Origin: Methylibium sp.
GTDB lineage: Bacteria; Pseudomonadota; Gammaproteobacteria; Burkholderiales; Burkholderiaceae_C
NCBI RefSeq assembly: GCF_013817345.1
Contig: NZ_JACDCW010000019.1
Span: 1 to 50,798 of the forward strand
Direction of reading: 5' to 3'
Length of the DNA stretch: 50,798 nucleotides
The notes beneath the pieces were generated by a model that saw nothing but the letters and a program-made list of their open reading frames with translations, made no database searches and had not been told where the DNA came from. Below are positions 34,210 to 43,025 of this stretch, one piece after another. Position 1 is the stretch's first letter. The number at the start of each line of letters is the position of its first letter. A program made the position numbers and the translations under genes.

Positions 34210-35495
34210 GTTGCCGGCGAAGCGAGATGCGGGCTCGCGAAGTCCAGCGCGCGCAGCCCGGCCTTCACTTCCGGCACGTTCATGAAGAGCTTCCACAACA
34301 AGCCCGTGCGATGGTTCTCCATCATGACGACGATGGGGCCCTGGTCGATGGCCAGAAAGGTCTCCGCGAACCAGCCGCGCCGTTCGCTGAACGCATCGAC
34401 GAAGCCGTAGTCCTTCCAGACACGCTCGCCGTGCACGCTGAGTAAATGCCGTAGCACTTTCATCACCTCGGCAGGCGCGTACGGCAGGCTGGCCAGCGCC
34501 GCCGTTGGCGAGAGGGTGCCGTTGTCCGTGTCCGGGGCGTGCGCGAGGTAGCCGTCGGGGTCGTCGCTGGCGGTCAGGCCCCAGCACGACTCGCCGTAGC
34601 CCTGGTGGCCATGAGGGTTGGCAATGCAGTGCGCGCGGTTGATCTGCACGTGGCGGCAGTTGAGATCCCAGTAGTCGGCGTAGCGATCCTTCAGGCCGTG
34701 CGGATCGAGGCCCAGGAACGAGTAGTGCGTGAAGAACAGCGGGCCGCCGTACGGCATGCCCAAGGGCAGTTCGATGCCGTGGTACGACTTGCGGTTGACG
34801 AAGCCTTGCCCAGCCGCGAAGCCGCGGTGATAGACCTCGGGCGGGGTTGCATGGCGCGGCGCGGCCACGGCGAGCAGGTAGGTGATGAGGCACTCGTTCC
34901 AGCCGCGCACTTCGTGGTTCATCGCCCAGCCGTTGTTCGGGCTCCAGTGCCAGTACAGGACGTCGCGTCCGCCACGGGTGAACCAGTCCCACTCCACGTC
35001 GCTCCACAGCGTGTCGATGTCGGCGCGCAGGCGGCGCGCCTCGGCCGTGTCCTCGCTGAAGTACTGGCGCGCGCACAGCAGGCCCACGACGAGGAGCGAG
35101 GTCTCGACCAGATCGGCCGCGTCGTCCTGGGGGCTCATGGGAATCGTCGCGCCGCTCGTGCCGTCGATGAAGTGCGCAAAGGCGCCGTGGTAACGCGTCG
35201 CGCGAAACAGTGTGTCGAGCATTTGGCGCAGCCTCTCCAGCGCGGCTTTGCGCGGGACCCAGCCGCGCTCCACGGCGACGATCAACGCCATGATGCCGAA
35301 GCCCGAGCCGCCGATGGCCACCTTGCCGTCGGGCGGGCCTTGTACCGTGCGGCGGTCGAGCGCCAAGCCGCTGGCGGCGTCCGCGCCGTCCCAGAAATAG
35401 CGGAAGGTCTGGCGCTGCACGGCGTCGATCAAGGCCTCGTCGGGCAGCGCCGCGAGGGCCTTGGGGTCCCTGTCATCCGTTGGCAACTGCAACAC
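34206..35495 (-). CDS. Glucoamylase-like (COG5368/GH144-type) glucanase
   Basis: This 429-aa cytoplasmic (alpha/alpha)6-barrel protein opens QRQTFRYFWDGADAASGLAL and has GGSGFGIMALIVAVERGWV, YWHWSPNNGWAMNHEVRGWN, PLFFTHYSFLGLDPHGLKD and CHVQINRAH-type (residues RHVQINRAHC), YGESCWGLTASD and DNGTLSPTAALASLPYAPAE. This is the COG5368 glucoamylase-like family, whose characterised members (GH144) are endo-beta-1,2-glucanases. It is the first gene of the leftward operon and divergent from a GH3 beta-glucosidase with a 106-base gap. There is no signal peptide, unlike many GH144 enzymes. Specificity cannot be settled from sequence alone. Confidence 0.85.
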   Translation of the reverse strand: MLQLPTDDRDPKALAALPDEALIDAVQRQTFRYFWDGADAASGLALDRRTVQGPPDGKVAIGGSGFGIMALIVAVERGWVPRKAALERLRQMLDTLFRATRYHGAFAHFIDGTSGATIPMSPQDDAADLVETSLLVVGLLCARQYFSEDTAEARRLRADIDTLWSDVEWDWFTRGGRDVLYWHWSPNNGWAMNHEVRGWNECLITYLLAVAAPRHATPPEVYHRGFAAGQGFVNRKSYHGIELPLGMPYGGPLFFTHYSFLGLDPHGLKDRYADYWDLNCRHVQINRAHCIANPHGHQGYGESCWGLTASDDPDGYLAHAPDTDNGTLSPTAALASLPYAPAEVMKVLRHLLSVHGERVWKDYGFVDAFSERRGWFAETFLAIDQGPIVVMMENHRTGLLWKLFMNVPEVKAGLRALDFASPHLASPAT

Positions 35496-35601
35496 TGGCG
35501 CTCCTGTCGTTGTGTACGGTGGGGCACGTGGGGCTTCACCCCATCGCGGATCGGCAGCATGCCATCATGAAATCCCCTTGGGTTCTGCCTTGGAGTTTCC
35601 C

Positions 35602-37758
35602 GTGAATCGCATCGACACCCTCATGGCCCGGATGACGCTCGCCGAGAAGCTGGGCCAGCTGACGATGACAGCCTCCGGCTACACCGTCACCGGCCCGGTG
35701 ATCGCGGGCGACTCCACGCAGTCGATCATCGACGGCACGATCGGCAATCTGCTGAACATGGTCGGTGCGGGGCCCGCGCACGAGATGCAACGGTTGGCCG
35801 TCGAGCAGTCGCGGCTCGGCATTCCGCTGCTGATCGGGCTGGACATCGTGCACGGCCATCGCACGCTCTTTCCGATCCCGCTTGCGGAGGCCGGCATTTT
35901 CGACGAGGCCGTCTGGGAGCGCACAGCGCGCGAGGCCGCGCGCGAAGGCGCGGCCGACGGCCTGGCGATGACCTTCGCGCCGATGCTCGACGTGTCGCGC
36001 GATCCCCGTTGGGGTCGAACGGCCGAAGGGCCGGGCGAAGACCCCTGGCTCAACGGGCGCATCGCACGGGCGAAGGTGCGCGGTTTCCAGGGGACCGATC
36101 TGTCGTCGGCCGAATCGCTGGCCGCGTGTGCGAAGCATTTCGTTGCTTACAGCCCGGTTACCGCAGGGCGGGAGTACGCCGCGGTGGACATCTCCGAGCG
36201 CACGCTGCGCGAAGTGCACCTGCCCGGTTTTGTGGCGGCGATCGAAGCCGGCGTCGCGACGCTGATGCCGGCCTTCACCGATCTCAACGGCGTGCCGATG
36301 ACGGCGCACGTTCCCTTGCTGCGCGACTGGCTGCGCGGCGAGATGGGCTTCGACGGCGTCATCGTCAGCGACTACAACGCGATCGCCGAGCTGATCAAGC
36401 ACGGCGTCGCCGCCGATCTCGTCGATGCCGCGGTGCTCGCCCTGAAGGCCGGCGTGGACATCGACATGATGGCCGACGCGTATCGCAAGGGCCTGCCGGT
36501 CGCGCTCGAGCAGGGCCGGGTGACGATCGACGAGATCGATGCGTGCGTGCGCCGCGTGTTGCGGCTCAAGGAGCAGCTCGGTCTGTTCGACGACCCCTAC
36601 CGCCGCGGCGCGACCCCGGAGCCCGCGGAGGCGGTCGCCGAGCGGCACGCGCTGGCGCGCGACGTCGCGCGCAGGGCCATTGTCCTGTTGAAGAACGAGC
36701 GCAGGAACGACCGAGACGTGCTGCCCTTGCCGGCGGCGGCGAAAGCGCTCGCCGTCGTCGGACCGCTGGCCGACGCACGCACCGAGATGAAAGGCCCGTG
36801 GTGGGGCGCCGGAGAACACGAGCCGGCCGTCAGCGTGCTCGACGGCCTGCGCGTCGCGCTGCCGCAGACCGACATCCGCCATGCGCCCGGCGTCGCCATC
36901 GACGGCGGCGACGACAGCGGCATCGAAGCCGCCGTCGCGCTGTGCGACGGCGCCAGCGCCGTGCTGCTGTGCCTGGGCGAGCGCGCGACGATGAGCGGCG
37001 AGGCGGCGAGCCGCGCCACGCCCGCGCTTCCCGGCAGGCAGCAGGCTCTGGCAGAGGCAGTGACAGCCCGTGCGCATGCGCTCGGCATCCCCGTCGTCGC
37101 GATCCTGTTCTCGGGCCGACCGCTCGTCGTGCCCTGGCTCGCCGAACACGCCGATGCGTTGCTGGCGGCGTGGTTCCTCGGCGCCGAAGCCGGCCACGCG
37201 ATCGCCGATGTGCTGACGGGCCGCGCATCGCCGAGTGGTCGCACGCCTATGAGCTGGCCGCGCGCCGTCGGGCAGGTGCCGATCTTCTTCGGCCAGCGCC
37301 CCACCGGCCGGCCGATGAATCCCGCCGACTACTACACGAGCAAGTACCAGGATGTGGACAACACGCCGCTGTTCGCCTTCGGCCACGGCTTGACCTACGG
37401 CCGCATCCGCTACGAGGAGCTGCAGGTCGAGCCGCGGCGCGTGTGCGAGCAGGACACGCTGAAGATCAGCGTCACGCTGCGCAACGAGGGCGCGCGCGAG
37501 GCCGAAGAGACCGTCTTCCTGTTCGTTCGCGCCAAGGTGAGCCGCGTGACCCGACCGCTGCTGGAGCTCAAGGGCTACGCGAAGCTGCGATTGAGGCCGG
37601 GCGAGGCCGGCTCGGTGAAGCTGGAACTGCCGGCGAGCGAGCTGCGCTATTTAGGGCCGGATCTGCAGCCGCTGTTCGAGGCGGGTGAGATCGAGATCTG
37701 CGTTGGCCCGAGTGCCGAGCCGGCAGGTTTGCTGAGGGAGACCATCGAGTTGGGCTGA
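35602..37758 (+). CDS. GH3 beta-glucosidase (cytoplasmic)
   Basis: This 718-aa GH3 enzyme hydrolyses terminal beta-glucosides. The N-terminal barrel has LLIGLDIVHGHRTLFPIPLA, FAPMLDVSRDPRWGRTAEGP and CAKHFVAYS, with the nucleophile D257 in GVIVSDYNAI. The second domain (VARRAIVLLKNER ... LPLPAAAKALAVVGPLAD) and the fibronectin-like C-terminal domain (LKISVTLRNEGAREAEETVF) are complete. GTG at 35602 was taken as start (GGAG five bases before; MARMTLAEKLGQ follows). No signal peptide. Its divergence from the COG5368 glucanase suggests the two act in turn on one imported beta-glucan. Confidence 0.92.
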   Translation: MNRIDTLMARMTLAEKLGQLTMTASGYTVTGPVIAGDSTQSIIDGTIGNLLNMVGAGPAHEMQRLAVEQSRLGIPLLIGLDIVHGHRTLFPIPLAEAGIFDEAVWERTAREAAREGAADGLAMTFAPMLDVSRDPRWGRTAEGPGEDPWLNGRIARAKVRGFQGTDLSSAESLAACAKHFVAYSPVTAGREYAAVDISERTLREVHLPGFVAAIEAGVATLMPAFTDLNGVPMTAHVPLLRDWLRGEMGFDGVIVSDYNAIAELIKHGVAADLVDAAVLALKAGVDIDMMADAYRKGLPVALEQGRVTIDEIDACVRRVLRLKEQLGLFDDPYRRGATPEPAEAVAERHALARDVARRAIVLLKNERRNDRDVLPLPAAAKALAVVGPLADARTEMKGPWWGAGEHEPAVSVLDGLRVALPQTDIRHAPGVAIDGGDDSGIEAAVALCDGASAVLLCLGERATMSGEAASRATPALPGRQQALAEAVTARAHALGIPVVAILFSGRPLVVPWLAEHADALLAAWFLGAEAGHAIADVLTGRASPSGRTPMSWPRAVGQVPIFFGQRPTGRPMNPADYYTSKYQDVDNTPLFAFGHGLTYGRIRYEELQVEPRRVCEQDTLKISVTLRNEGAREAEETVFLFVRAKVSRVTRPLLELKGYAKLRLRPGEAGSVKLELPASELRYLGPDLQPLFEAGEIEICVGPSAEPAGLLRETIELG

Positions 37759-37872
37759 AATCGTGCTTGCGTTGACGGCGCTTTGCCTGGCAGATGTTTG
37801 TCAATTGACAACAGCTTGGAAGTTTCTGTCGATTGCATCGACCCGCCCTTGCGGCCGGCCGACGCCGAGCAC

Positions 37873-39033
37873 TCAGACCGATGAAGCGCGCGCCTCCGTA
37901 TGACCTTCCGCGGCGTCACGAATCGCCCTTGCCACACGTGGCGCTTCAAGCCCGATCTCGCGCAGCGCACCGGTCGGCGGATTCCTGAAACCGACGAAGT
38001 ACAACCCGGCGATCGCAGTCTCCTCGCCGAAGCGGTGCGGCCTGCCGCGTGCATCGGCGATCGCCTCGAAGCCTTCGATCACGTGGCCAAGGCCTGGTGT
38101 GTAGCCGGTGGCGAAGACGATGGCCTCGAACGGGTGCAGGGCACCGTCGGCAAAGCGCACGGCATCGGGAAGGATCTCCTGCACCGCCGGCAGCACGCGG
38201 ATTCTTCCTTGCTTGACCATGGCGATGGTGCCCAGGTCGAGCATGGGGATGCGCCCGGACTCCTCGATCATGCGGTTGGGCCCTAGCGCCGGGCGCACGA
38301 TGCCCCAGCGCGACAGATCGCCCACCACCAGGCCCATGGTGGCGGTGGCGATGGCATCGCGCAGCGCGAGCGGCAGGTGCGAGAGCAGGACGCTGGTGTG
38401 CTGCGTGGGTCGCCCGAAAATGTCGCGCGGTACCACGTGCACCGGGCCGCGCACCACCATCGCAACGTCCACGCCCTGCTCGGCCAGGTCGAGCGCTATC
38501 TCGGCGCCCGAGTTGCCGCAACCGACCACCAGCATGCGCCGGCCCCGGTAAGGCGCGGCGTTTTTGTAGGCGCTGGCATGGATCGCAGTGCCGCGAAAGC
38601 GCTCCAGCCCGGGCATCGAAAGACGCTTCGGCACGCCGTTGTAACCCGTGGCCACGACGACGATGCGCGGCATCATCGCGCCGGCACTCGTTTCGACCCT
38701 GAAGCGGTCGCCGGCGCGCTTTACCGCCTGCACGGTGATGCCCAGGCGAGGCGCAACTTGGTGTTCCGTGGCGTAGGCCTGAAGGTACTGCACCACCTGT
38801 TCGCGCGACGGGTACCGCGGCGTCGCCTTCGGCCAGGGCGTCATGGGCAGGCCGGAGTAGGTCTTGGTGGTGTGCAGGTTCAGCCGGTCGTAGTGCCGGT
38901 GCCAGGCCGAGCCGATCGTGAGCTCGCGCTCCAGCACCACGTGCGCCAGCCCTTCGTGGCGCAGGCAGGCCGAGGTGGCCAGCCCCGCGGGGCCGGCGCC
39001 GATCACAAGGATGTCTTCGGATTGCACGGGCAC
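37873..39033 (-). CDS. Flavin-containing monooxygenase-like NAD(P)/FAD oxidoreductase
   Basis: This 386-aa protein has an N-terminal FAD-binding ILVIGAGPAGLATSACLRHE, the NADPH-binding MLVVGCGNSGAEIALDLAEQ near residue 170, and FATGYTPGLGHVIEG near the C-terminus. The arrangement is that of plant YUCCA-like and bacterial class B flavin monooxygenases. It probably hydroxylates or oxygenates a small hydrophobic or sulfur/nitrogen-containing molecule. It starts at GTG, and it stands alone, convergent with the GH3 gene across 114 bases (which include TGTCAATTGACA, a palindrome at about 37798-37809). Confidence 0.85.
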   Translation of the reverse strand: MPVQSEDILVIGAGPAGLATSACLRHEGLAHVVLERELTIGSAWHRHYDRLNLHTTKTYSGLPMTPWPKATPRYPSREQVVQYLQAYATEHQVAPRLGITVQAVKRAGDRFRVETSAGAMMPRIVVVATGYNGVPKRLSMPGLERFRGTAIHASAYKNAAPYRGRRMLVVGCGNSGAEIALDLAEQGVDVAMVVRGPVHVVPRDIFGRPTQHTSVLLSHLPLALRDAIATATMGLVVGDLSRWGIVRPALGPNRMIEESGRIPMLDLGTIAMVKQGRIRVLPAVQEILPDAVRFADGALHPFEAIVFATGYTPGLGHVIEGFEAIADARGRPHRFGEETAIAGLYFVGFRNPPTGALREIGLEAPRVARAIRDAAEGHTEARASSV

Positions 39034-39500
39034 GGTCTGATTGTTTTTCGGCGGGCAGGAACTGCGTCCACAGGCGCCAGCATGGCAGGCCTAGCGGTGG
39101 CGGGCGCTGAGCGAGACGCGCGTCAGCCGTGCACGATGTTGGCGTTGAGCCTGATTGACCCGTTGCTGCTTCTCCACCTGGGCATGTGGACGACGGCAAT
39201 GCAGCGATTGCCGTCTGTCGCGCCGGAGCCCCGAGCTCACGGTCAAGGTCGTATACCGGCCATAGCCTCGGCGGCGCGCCCGTCTCGCGAAGGGCCGGTA
39301 TGCGGTGGACTGCTGACGCACGGCGGCACGAGGGGCGCCGACCAGCACCGGTCCATCAGGCCAAGGGCTGCTCTCGCCGGCCCCCCAACCGGTACTGCCG
39401 ACCCTGAAGGTCTAAACAAGCACCGAACGCCAAAGGCAGCCCAACCCGCCGAGTGCACGCCGAACTGTGTGCATCCCCGCCCGGGCTGAGTTGAGCGCGG
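39034..39500. other. 467-base gap with no intact gene
   Basis: Only short frames without familiar motifs are seen. It ends at an IS91-type transposase remnant, so it may be debris from an insertion. Confidence 0.45.
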
Positions 39501-39669
39501 CTACTCAAACGCGTCTTCAAACTCGACCTCGAGCACGCCCGAACTGTGGCGCGGTGTGCTGAAGATCATCGCCGGCATCGTGGAGGCATCGGTCATCGAG
39601 AAAATTCTCACGCACTTGGGGCTGCAGGCCCGTGCACGACCCTGGGCGCCAGCGCGTGAGCAGTACCGT
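39501..39669 (+). pseudogene. IS91-family transposase, C-terminal remnant
   Basis: Two frames joined by at least two indels read LLKRVFKLDLEH, then PNCG-like sequence, then LKIIAGIVEASVIEKILTHL and PAREQ. This matches the C-terminal zinc-finger and tail of IS91-type Y2 transposases (LLKRVF.IDIEHCPNCGG.LKIIAAI). A TGA stands where the family has a Trp just upstream. No terminal repeats or tyrosine motifs remain. The following 227 bases to msrA hold nothing recognisable. Confidence 0.75.
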
Positions 39670-39896
39670 GCGAGCGGCCCGAGCGATATCAGACGCATTC
39701 CGTTCGAGCGGCCGGCACTAAGGCCGGGAACGGCTGCGTCGGGGGTCTTCCGAATCGGGCGAAGCGGCCGGATCGTCAGCTCGAAGGCCGGGTTCTCCGG
39801 CGCTCAGCAGTCCGCTTCAGCCTCAAACACCGCAATCCAAGACTCGACCGACGAGCCCAGCCACCCTAGCCCATCGAAAAAAAGCCTTTGAACGAC

Positions 39897-40430
39897 CTAT
39901 ACCTCGGCCGCGTCGGCGGGCAGGCTCGTCGGGCTGGGGGCCGGCAGCTTCCAGTCGCGCCGCACGAAATGGCAGGTGTAGCCGTTCGGCTTGCGCTGCA
40001 GATAGTCCTGGTGTTCCGGTTCGGCCTCCCAGAACGAGCCTGCCGGTGCCACTTCGGTCACCACGCGTCCGGGCCACAGCCCTGATGCCTGCGCATCGGC
40101 GATCGTGTCTTCGGCGACTCTTTTCTGCTCGTCGCTGGTGAAGAAGACAGCCGATCGATAGCTGAGCCCCCTGTCGTTGCCCTGGCGATTTTCCGTTGTC
40201 GGGTCGTGCACCTGGAAAAAAAACTCCAGCAGCTTGCGGAAGCTCAGCCGAGACGGATCGAAGACGATCTCGATCGCTTCGGCGTGGGTTCCGTGGCGGC
40301 GGTAGGTCGCGTTCGCAACGTCACCGCCCGAGTAGCCGACGCGAGTAGACAAGACGCCGTCGACCTTGCGAATGAGTTCTTGCATGCCCCAGAAGCAGCC
40401 ACCGGCGAGGACGGCACGTTCTTCGTTCAT
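39897..40430 (-). CDS. msrA: Peptide-methionine (S)-S-oxide reductase MsrA
   Basis: This 177-aa enzyme reduces the S-epimer of oxidised methionine in proteins. The catalytic cysteine is C12 in [49 protein letters not shown] and YRSAVFF follow. The C-terminus lacks an obvious extra resolving Cys. The ATG at 40430 overlaps the msrB stop in ATGA, so the two are translated together. No signal peptide, so it acts in the cytoplasm. Confidence 0.95.
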   Translation of the reverse strand: MNEERAVLAGGCFWGMQELIRKVDGVLSTRVGYSGGDVANATYRRHGTHAEAIEIVFDPSRLSFRKLLEFFFQVHDPTTENRQGNDRGLSYRSAVFFTSDEQKRVAEDTIADAQASGLWPGRVVTEVAPAGSFWEAEPEHQDYLQRKPNGYTCHFVRRDWKLPAPSPTSLPADAAEV

Positions 40431-40876
40431 TTGCTGTGTTCCATCTGGTCGATGTAAGCGCCATAGCCTTCGGCTTGCATGTCGTCGCGATGAACGAAGC
40501 GCAGCGAGGCCGAGTTGATGCAATAGCGCAGGCCGCCGCGGTCCGCCGGCCCGTCGGGAAAGACGTGTCCCAGGTGACTGTCGGCGCAGGTCGATCGCAC
40601 TTCGGTGCGGGTCATGCCGTGCGCGGAGTCTTTCAGCTCGTTGACGGTCGTGGGTTCGATCGGCTTAGTGAAGCTCGGCCAGCCGCAGCCCGACTCGAAC
40701 TTGTCGGCCGAGCCGAACAGCGGCTCCCCCGACACGATGTCGACGTAGATTCCGGGCTCTTCGTTGGCAAGGTACTCGCCGGTTCCGGGGGGCTCGGTAC
40801 CGCTTTTCTGGGTGACGCGATACTGTTCCGGTGTCAGGCGCGAAACGGCCTCGGCAGTCTTTTGATAAGGGGGCAT
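40427..40876 (-). CDS. msrB: Peptide-methionine (R)-S-oxide reductase MsrB
   Basis: This 149-aa protein reduces the R-epimer. Signatures are [47 protein letters not shown] and catalytic Cys in [11 protein letters not shown]. The second zinc-ligand cysteine (CxxC after STC) is replaced by Ser, which marks the zinc-free subtype. The ATG at 40876 ([11 protein letters not shown]) begins the family homology. With msrA it forms a two-gene oxidative repair operon. Confidence 0.95.
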   Translation of the reverse strand: MPPYQKTAEAVSRLTPEQYRVTQKSGTEPPGTGEYLANEEPGIYVDIVSGEPLFGSADKFESGCGWPSFTKPIEPTTVNELKDSAHGMTRTEVRSTCADSHLGHVFPDGPADRGGLRYCINSASLRFVHRDDMQAEGYGAYIDQMEHSK

Positions 40877-40971
40877 TTCTATTCTCCACATCGCCATTCG
40901 ACACAAAACAGCTTAGCGAAGTTCACGGCAAGCGATGATCCACGCCGTGATGGCCCCAACCACGAGATGTC

Positions 40972-41502
40972 ATGCCGTTCCATCCAGCTTCGTCGCTTGC
41001 GAAATTGATCGAGACGCCCGTTCGCCCCGGAGCGGTGGTCTGGATCGGCACCCGGCCGGCGCGCCAGGCCGAAATGCGGGCCGAGATGGCTGCTGACCTC
41101 GAAGCCGGCAAGGGAGTGGTCGGCGATCTGTACCGCAGTCTCGACGGAGCCCGGCAGGTGACGCTGATCCAAGCGGAGAGTCTCGTGACCATCGCCAGTC
41201 ACCTGGGACGGGAAATCGTCCGTCCCCACGAGCTGCGCCGGAACATCGTGGTCAAGGGCATCAACCTTCTGGCGCTGAAGGGCAGGCGGTTCCGGATCGG
41301 CGCCGTCTGCCTCGAGACTTCCGGAGAGTGCCATCCATGCTCCCGCTTGGAAGCGACCTTGGGAGCCGGCGGCTACAACGCGGTGCGCGGCTTGGGCGGG
41401 ATCACGGCGCGTATCGTCGAAGGCGGGGCGATCCAGGTCGGCGACCGGGTCGAGCCCATGCCGGGTGCGCGCGAACAGATCGCCGGGAGTTTCAAGTCGT
41501 AG
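40972..41502 (+). CDS. MOSC-domain protein
   Basis: This 176-aa protein has the MOSC (molybdenum-cofactor sulfurase C-terminal) beta-barrel: TLIQAESLVTIASHLGREI, LRRNIVVKGINLLALKGRRF and CLETSGECHPCSRLEATLG with the conserved Cys. MOSC proteins bind a molybdenum-cofactor or sulfur carrier and handle sulfur transfer, as in YiiM. It is divergent from msrB. Its last codons directly adjoin a decayed cytochrome gene. Confidence 0.85.
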   Translation: MPFHPASSLAKLIETPVRPGAVVWIGTRPARQAEMRAEMAADLEAGKGVVGDLYRSLDGARQVTLIQAESLVTIASHLGREIVRPHELRRNIVVKGINLLALKGRRFRIGAVCLETSGECHPCSRLEATLGAGGYNAVRGLGGITARIVEGGAIQVGDRVEPMPGAREQIAGSFKS

Positions 41503-41507
41503 CCTGC

Positions 41508-41886
41508 CCCAACGTCGACCAAGGCAGGCCGGATCCCTCCTTCACCGCACTGATGAAGGGCGTATTCCTCGGCGACACCCCGGTGGTCTTGCTGGCCCAG
41601 CGCGACCCGTTGCTAAACCCGATCCTGAACACGGTGGCGAGCATCTTCGACGACAAATAGCGGTCGTGAACGCGAGCCTGCGCGGCGAAGTGCGCGGCTT
41701 GGCGATGCCCTTGCTGCTCTACCTGGCGCGCAAGCCGAGCTTCCTGCACGACAACTCGGTACCCGAGCTCGACAACCTGCTGAACCCGAGCCGAGGCAGC
41801 ACGGTGCCGCATCCGTTCTATCTCTCCGACGCCGCGCAACGCGCGACATGGTGGCGTTCCTGCGCAGCCTGAGTACGGGGCCGTAA
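41508..41886 (+). pseudogene. C-type cytochrome, C-terminal remnant with two frameshifts
   Basis: Three frames chain together: FTALMKGVFLGDTPVVLLAQ..IFDDK, then AVVNASLRGEVRGL and YLARKPSFLHDNSVPELDNL with PHPFYLSDAAQRA, then DMVAFLRSL. The last segments look like the C-terminus of RoxA-like/diheme cytochrome c proteins (ARKPxFLHDxSVPxL, HPFYL, DMVAFLRSL). The indels lie near 41660 and 41848. No heme motif is left. Confidence 0.6.
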
Positions 41887-42034
41887 GTTGAACGCCAACC
41901 CGCGACTGCGCGCGTTGGCGAGGATTGCAAGAGTGGGCACTTAAATTGCCCACGACATATCCAATGCGTCACTTTAGCGGCGCGAGCGAAAGGGTAAGTC
42001 ATGAACAACACTGCAACGAGCCCGAGCGCAGCAA

Positions 42035-42280
42035 TTGCGCATTCCAGCGCCGTGCGACGCCGAGCGTCTGCCCATATTGCTCGGTGGGGTGCGCGACGCT
42101 GGTACACGCCGTCAAGGGCGAGATCGTCAACATCGAGGGCGACCCGCGCAGCCCCGTCAGCGAAAAATCTGTCCGAAGGGTGCCGCTATCTATCCAGTGG
42201 CAGAAGAATCCCAACCGCGCCACCCGCGTCTTGCATCGGGAGCCCGGTGCCGCTGCGCGGAAGGAAGTGGACGCGCGGCG
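42035..42280 (+). pseudogene. Formate-dehydrogenase-type molybdoenzyme, N-terminal remnant
   Basis: Two frames together read SVCPYCSVGCATLVHAVKGE and IVNIEGDPRSPVSEK, then KICPKGAAIYPV, then NPNRATRVLHREPG. This is the [4Fe-4S] region and first stretch of formate dehydrogenase alpha subunits. At least two indels lie between about 42165 and 42205, and the catalytic domains are absent. It is not part of soeA, whose own 3' end is at the left edge of the window. Confidence 0.75.
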
Positions 42281-42559
42281 CTTGCCGCCGCGCTGCTGGG
42301 AGACGCGCTGGCCCTGCGTCAACAACTCGGCATGCTCACGCTGGCGCAGCGCGTGCGGGGGCTGCAGCAACCGGCGGGGGCCGGGGACGCCCCTCCGGTC
42401 GGGCTCACCGCGCGCGAGCTGCAAGTGTTGCGAATGGTGTTCCACAGCGCCAACACGGTCGCCAACCACGTCCACAGCATCCTCGCCAAGATCGGAGCGG
42501 CAAACCGCACGGACGCGGCAGCCTTCGCGGCGCGGCACCGCCTGCTCGAGCGGCGCTGA
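42275..42559 (+). pseudogene. LuxR-type regulator remnant with a deleted helix-turn-helix
   Basis: This frame reads LAAALLGDALALRQQLGML, then GLTARELQVLRMV and HSANTVANHVHSILAKIGAA, ending in AARHRLLERR. It matches the C-terminal part of LuxR-family regulators, but about 13 residues (the usual GLSNREIAERLF-type turn) are deleted between LRMV and NTVANHV, which destroys the DNA-binding helix pair. The frame runs on from the formate dehydrogenase remnant. Confidence 0.7.
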
Positions 42560-42569
42560 ACACCGCACC

Positions 42570-42812
42570 TCAGGCGAAGGCCTCGGGGCGCAGTTCCGTG
42601 ACCTCGGTGATGACGTCGGCGGGCAAACTGGCGCGCCACGCGGCCTCGCGGATCGCCTCGTAGAGGCAGAACGTTTTCTTCTCGTCCAGCGAGAGGAAGG
42701 AAAACAACCAGTGCACGCCAACCGCGTCGTTGACGAGCCGGACTTCGGCGGCGCCTTCGCGGGTGACGTCGAGCTGCTCCGCGAAATGGCGTTCGATGAC
42801 AAACAGCGGCAT
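42570..42812 (-). CDS. DUF4242 small protein
   Basis: This 80-aa protein has the DUF4242 (SCO4226-like nickel-binding ferredoxin-fold) pattern: MPLFVIERHFAEQL, VHWLFSFLSLDEKKTFCLYE and AIREAAWRASLPADVITEVT. The ATG at 42812 gives the usual family length. It lies opposite and just after the decayed genes and 213 bases from a FAD oxidase; the function is unknown. Confidence 0.8.
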   Translation of the reverse strand: MPLFVIERHFAEQLDVTREGAAEVRLVNDAVGVHWLFSFLSLDEKKTFCLYEAIREAAWRASLPADVITEVTELRPEAFA

Positions 42813-43025
42813 ATTGACTCTCCCGGCGCGGCGGTCCACGATTGTCCCGGGCGGCGGCCGGGCTACCACTGGTCAATTCTGAACATTTTTTCTGGTGCGC
42901 GAAATGGTCTGTGCTGTTGATGCGCCGGCCGCTTGCGGCGAATAAATTGATGGTGCCAGCAGCGTCACGGGCGAGCCGGCCCACCGGCGCAGCGGGACAG
43001 AGCCGGTCGGCACAAGGAGGGCGAC

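Noticed and set aside
34210-35076. Reading the GH15 protein from an upstream start at 35076 (782 aa)
   Set aside because: The first ~289 codons are the out-of-frame shadow of the COG5368 gene; homology and a GTGA overlap place the start at 34209.
37798-37812. Palindrome TGTCAATTGACA in the gap after the GH3 gene
   Set aside because: Both flanking genes end here, so an operator is unlikely, and no T-tract supports a terminator.
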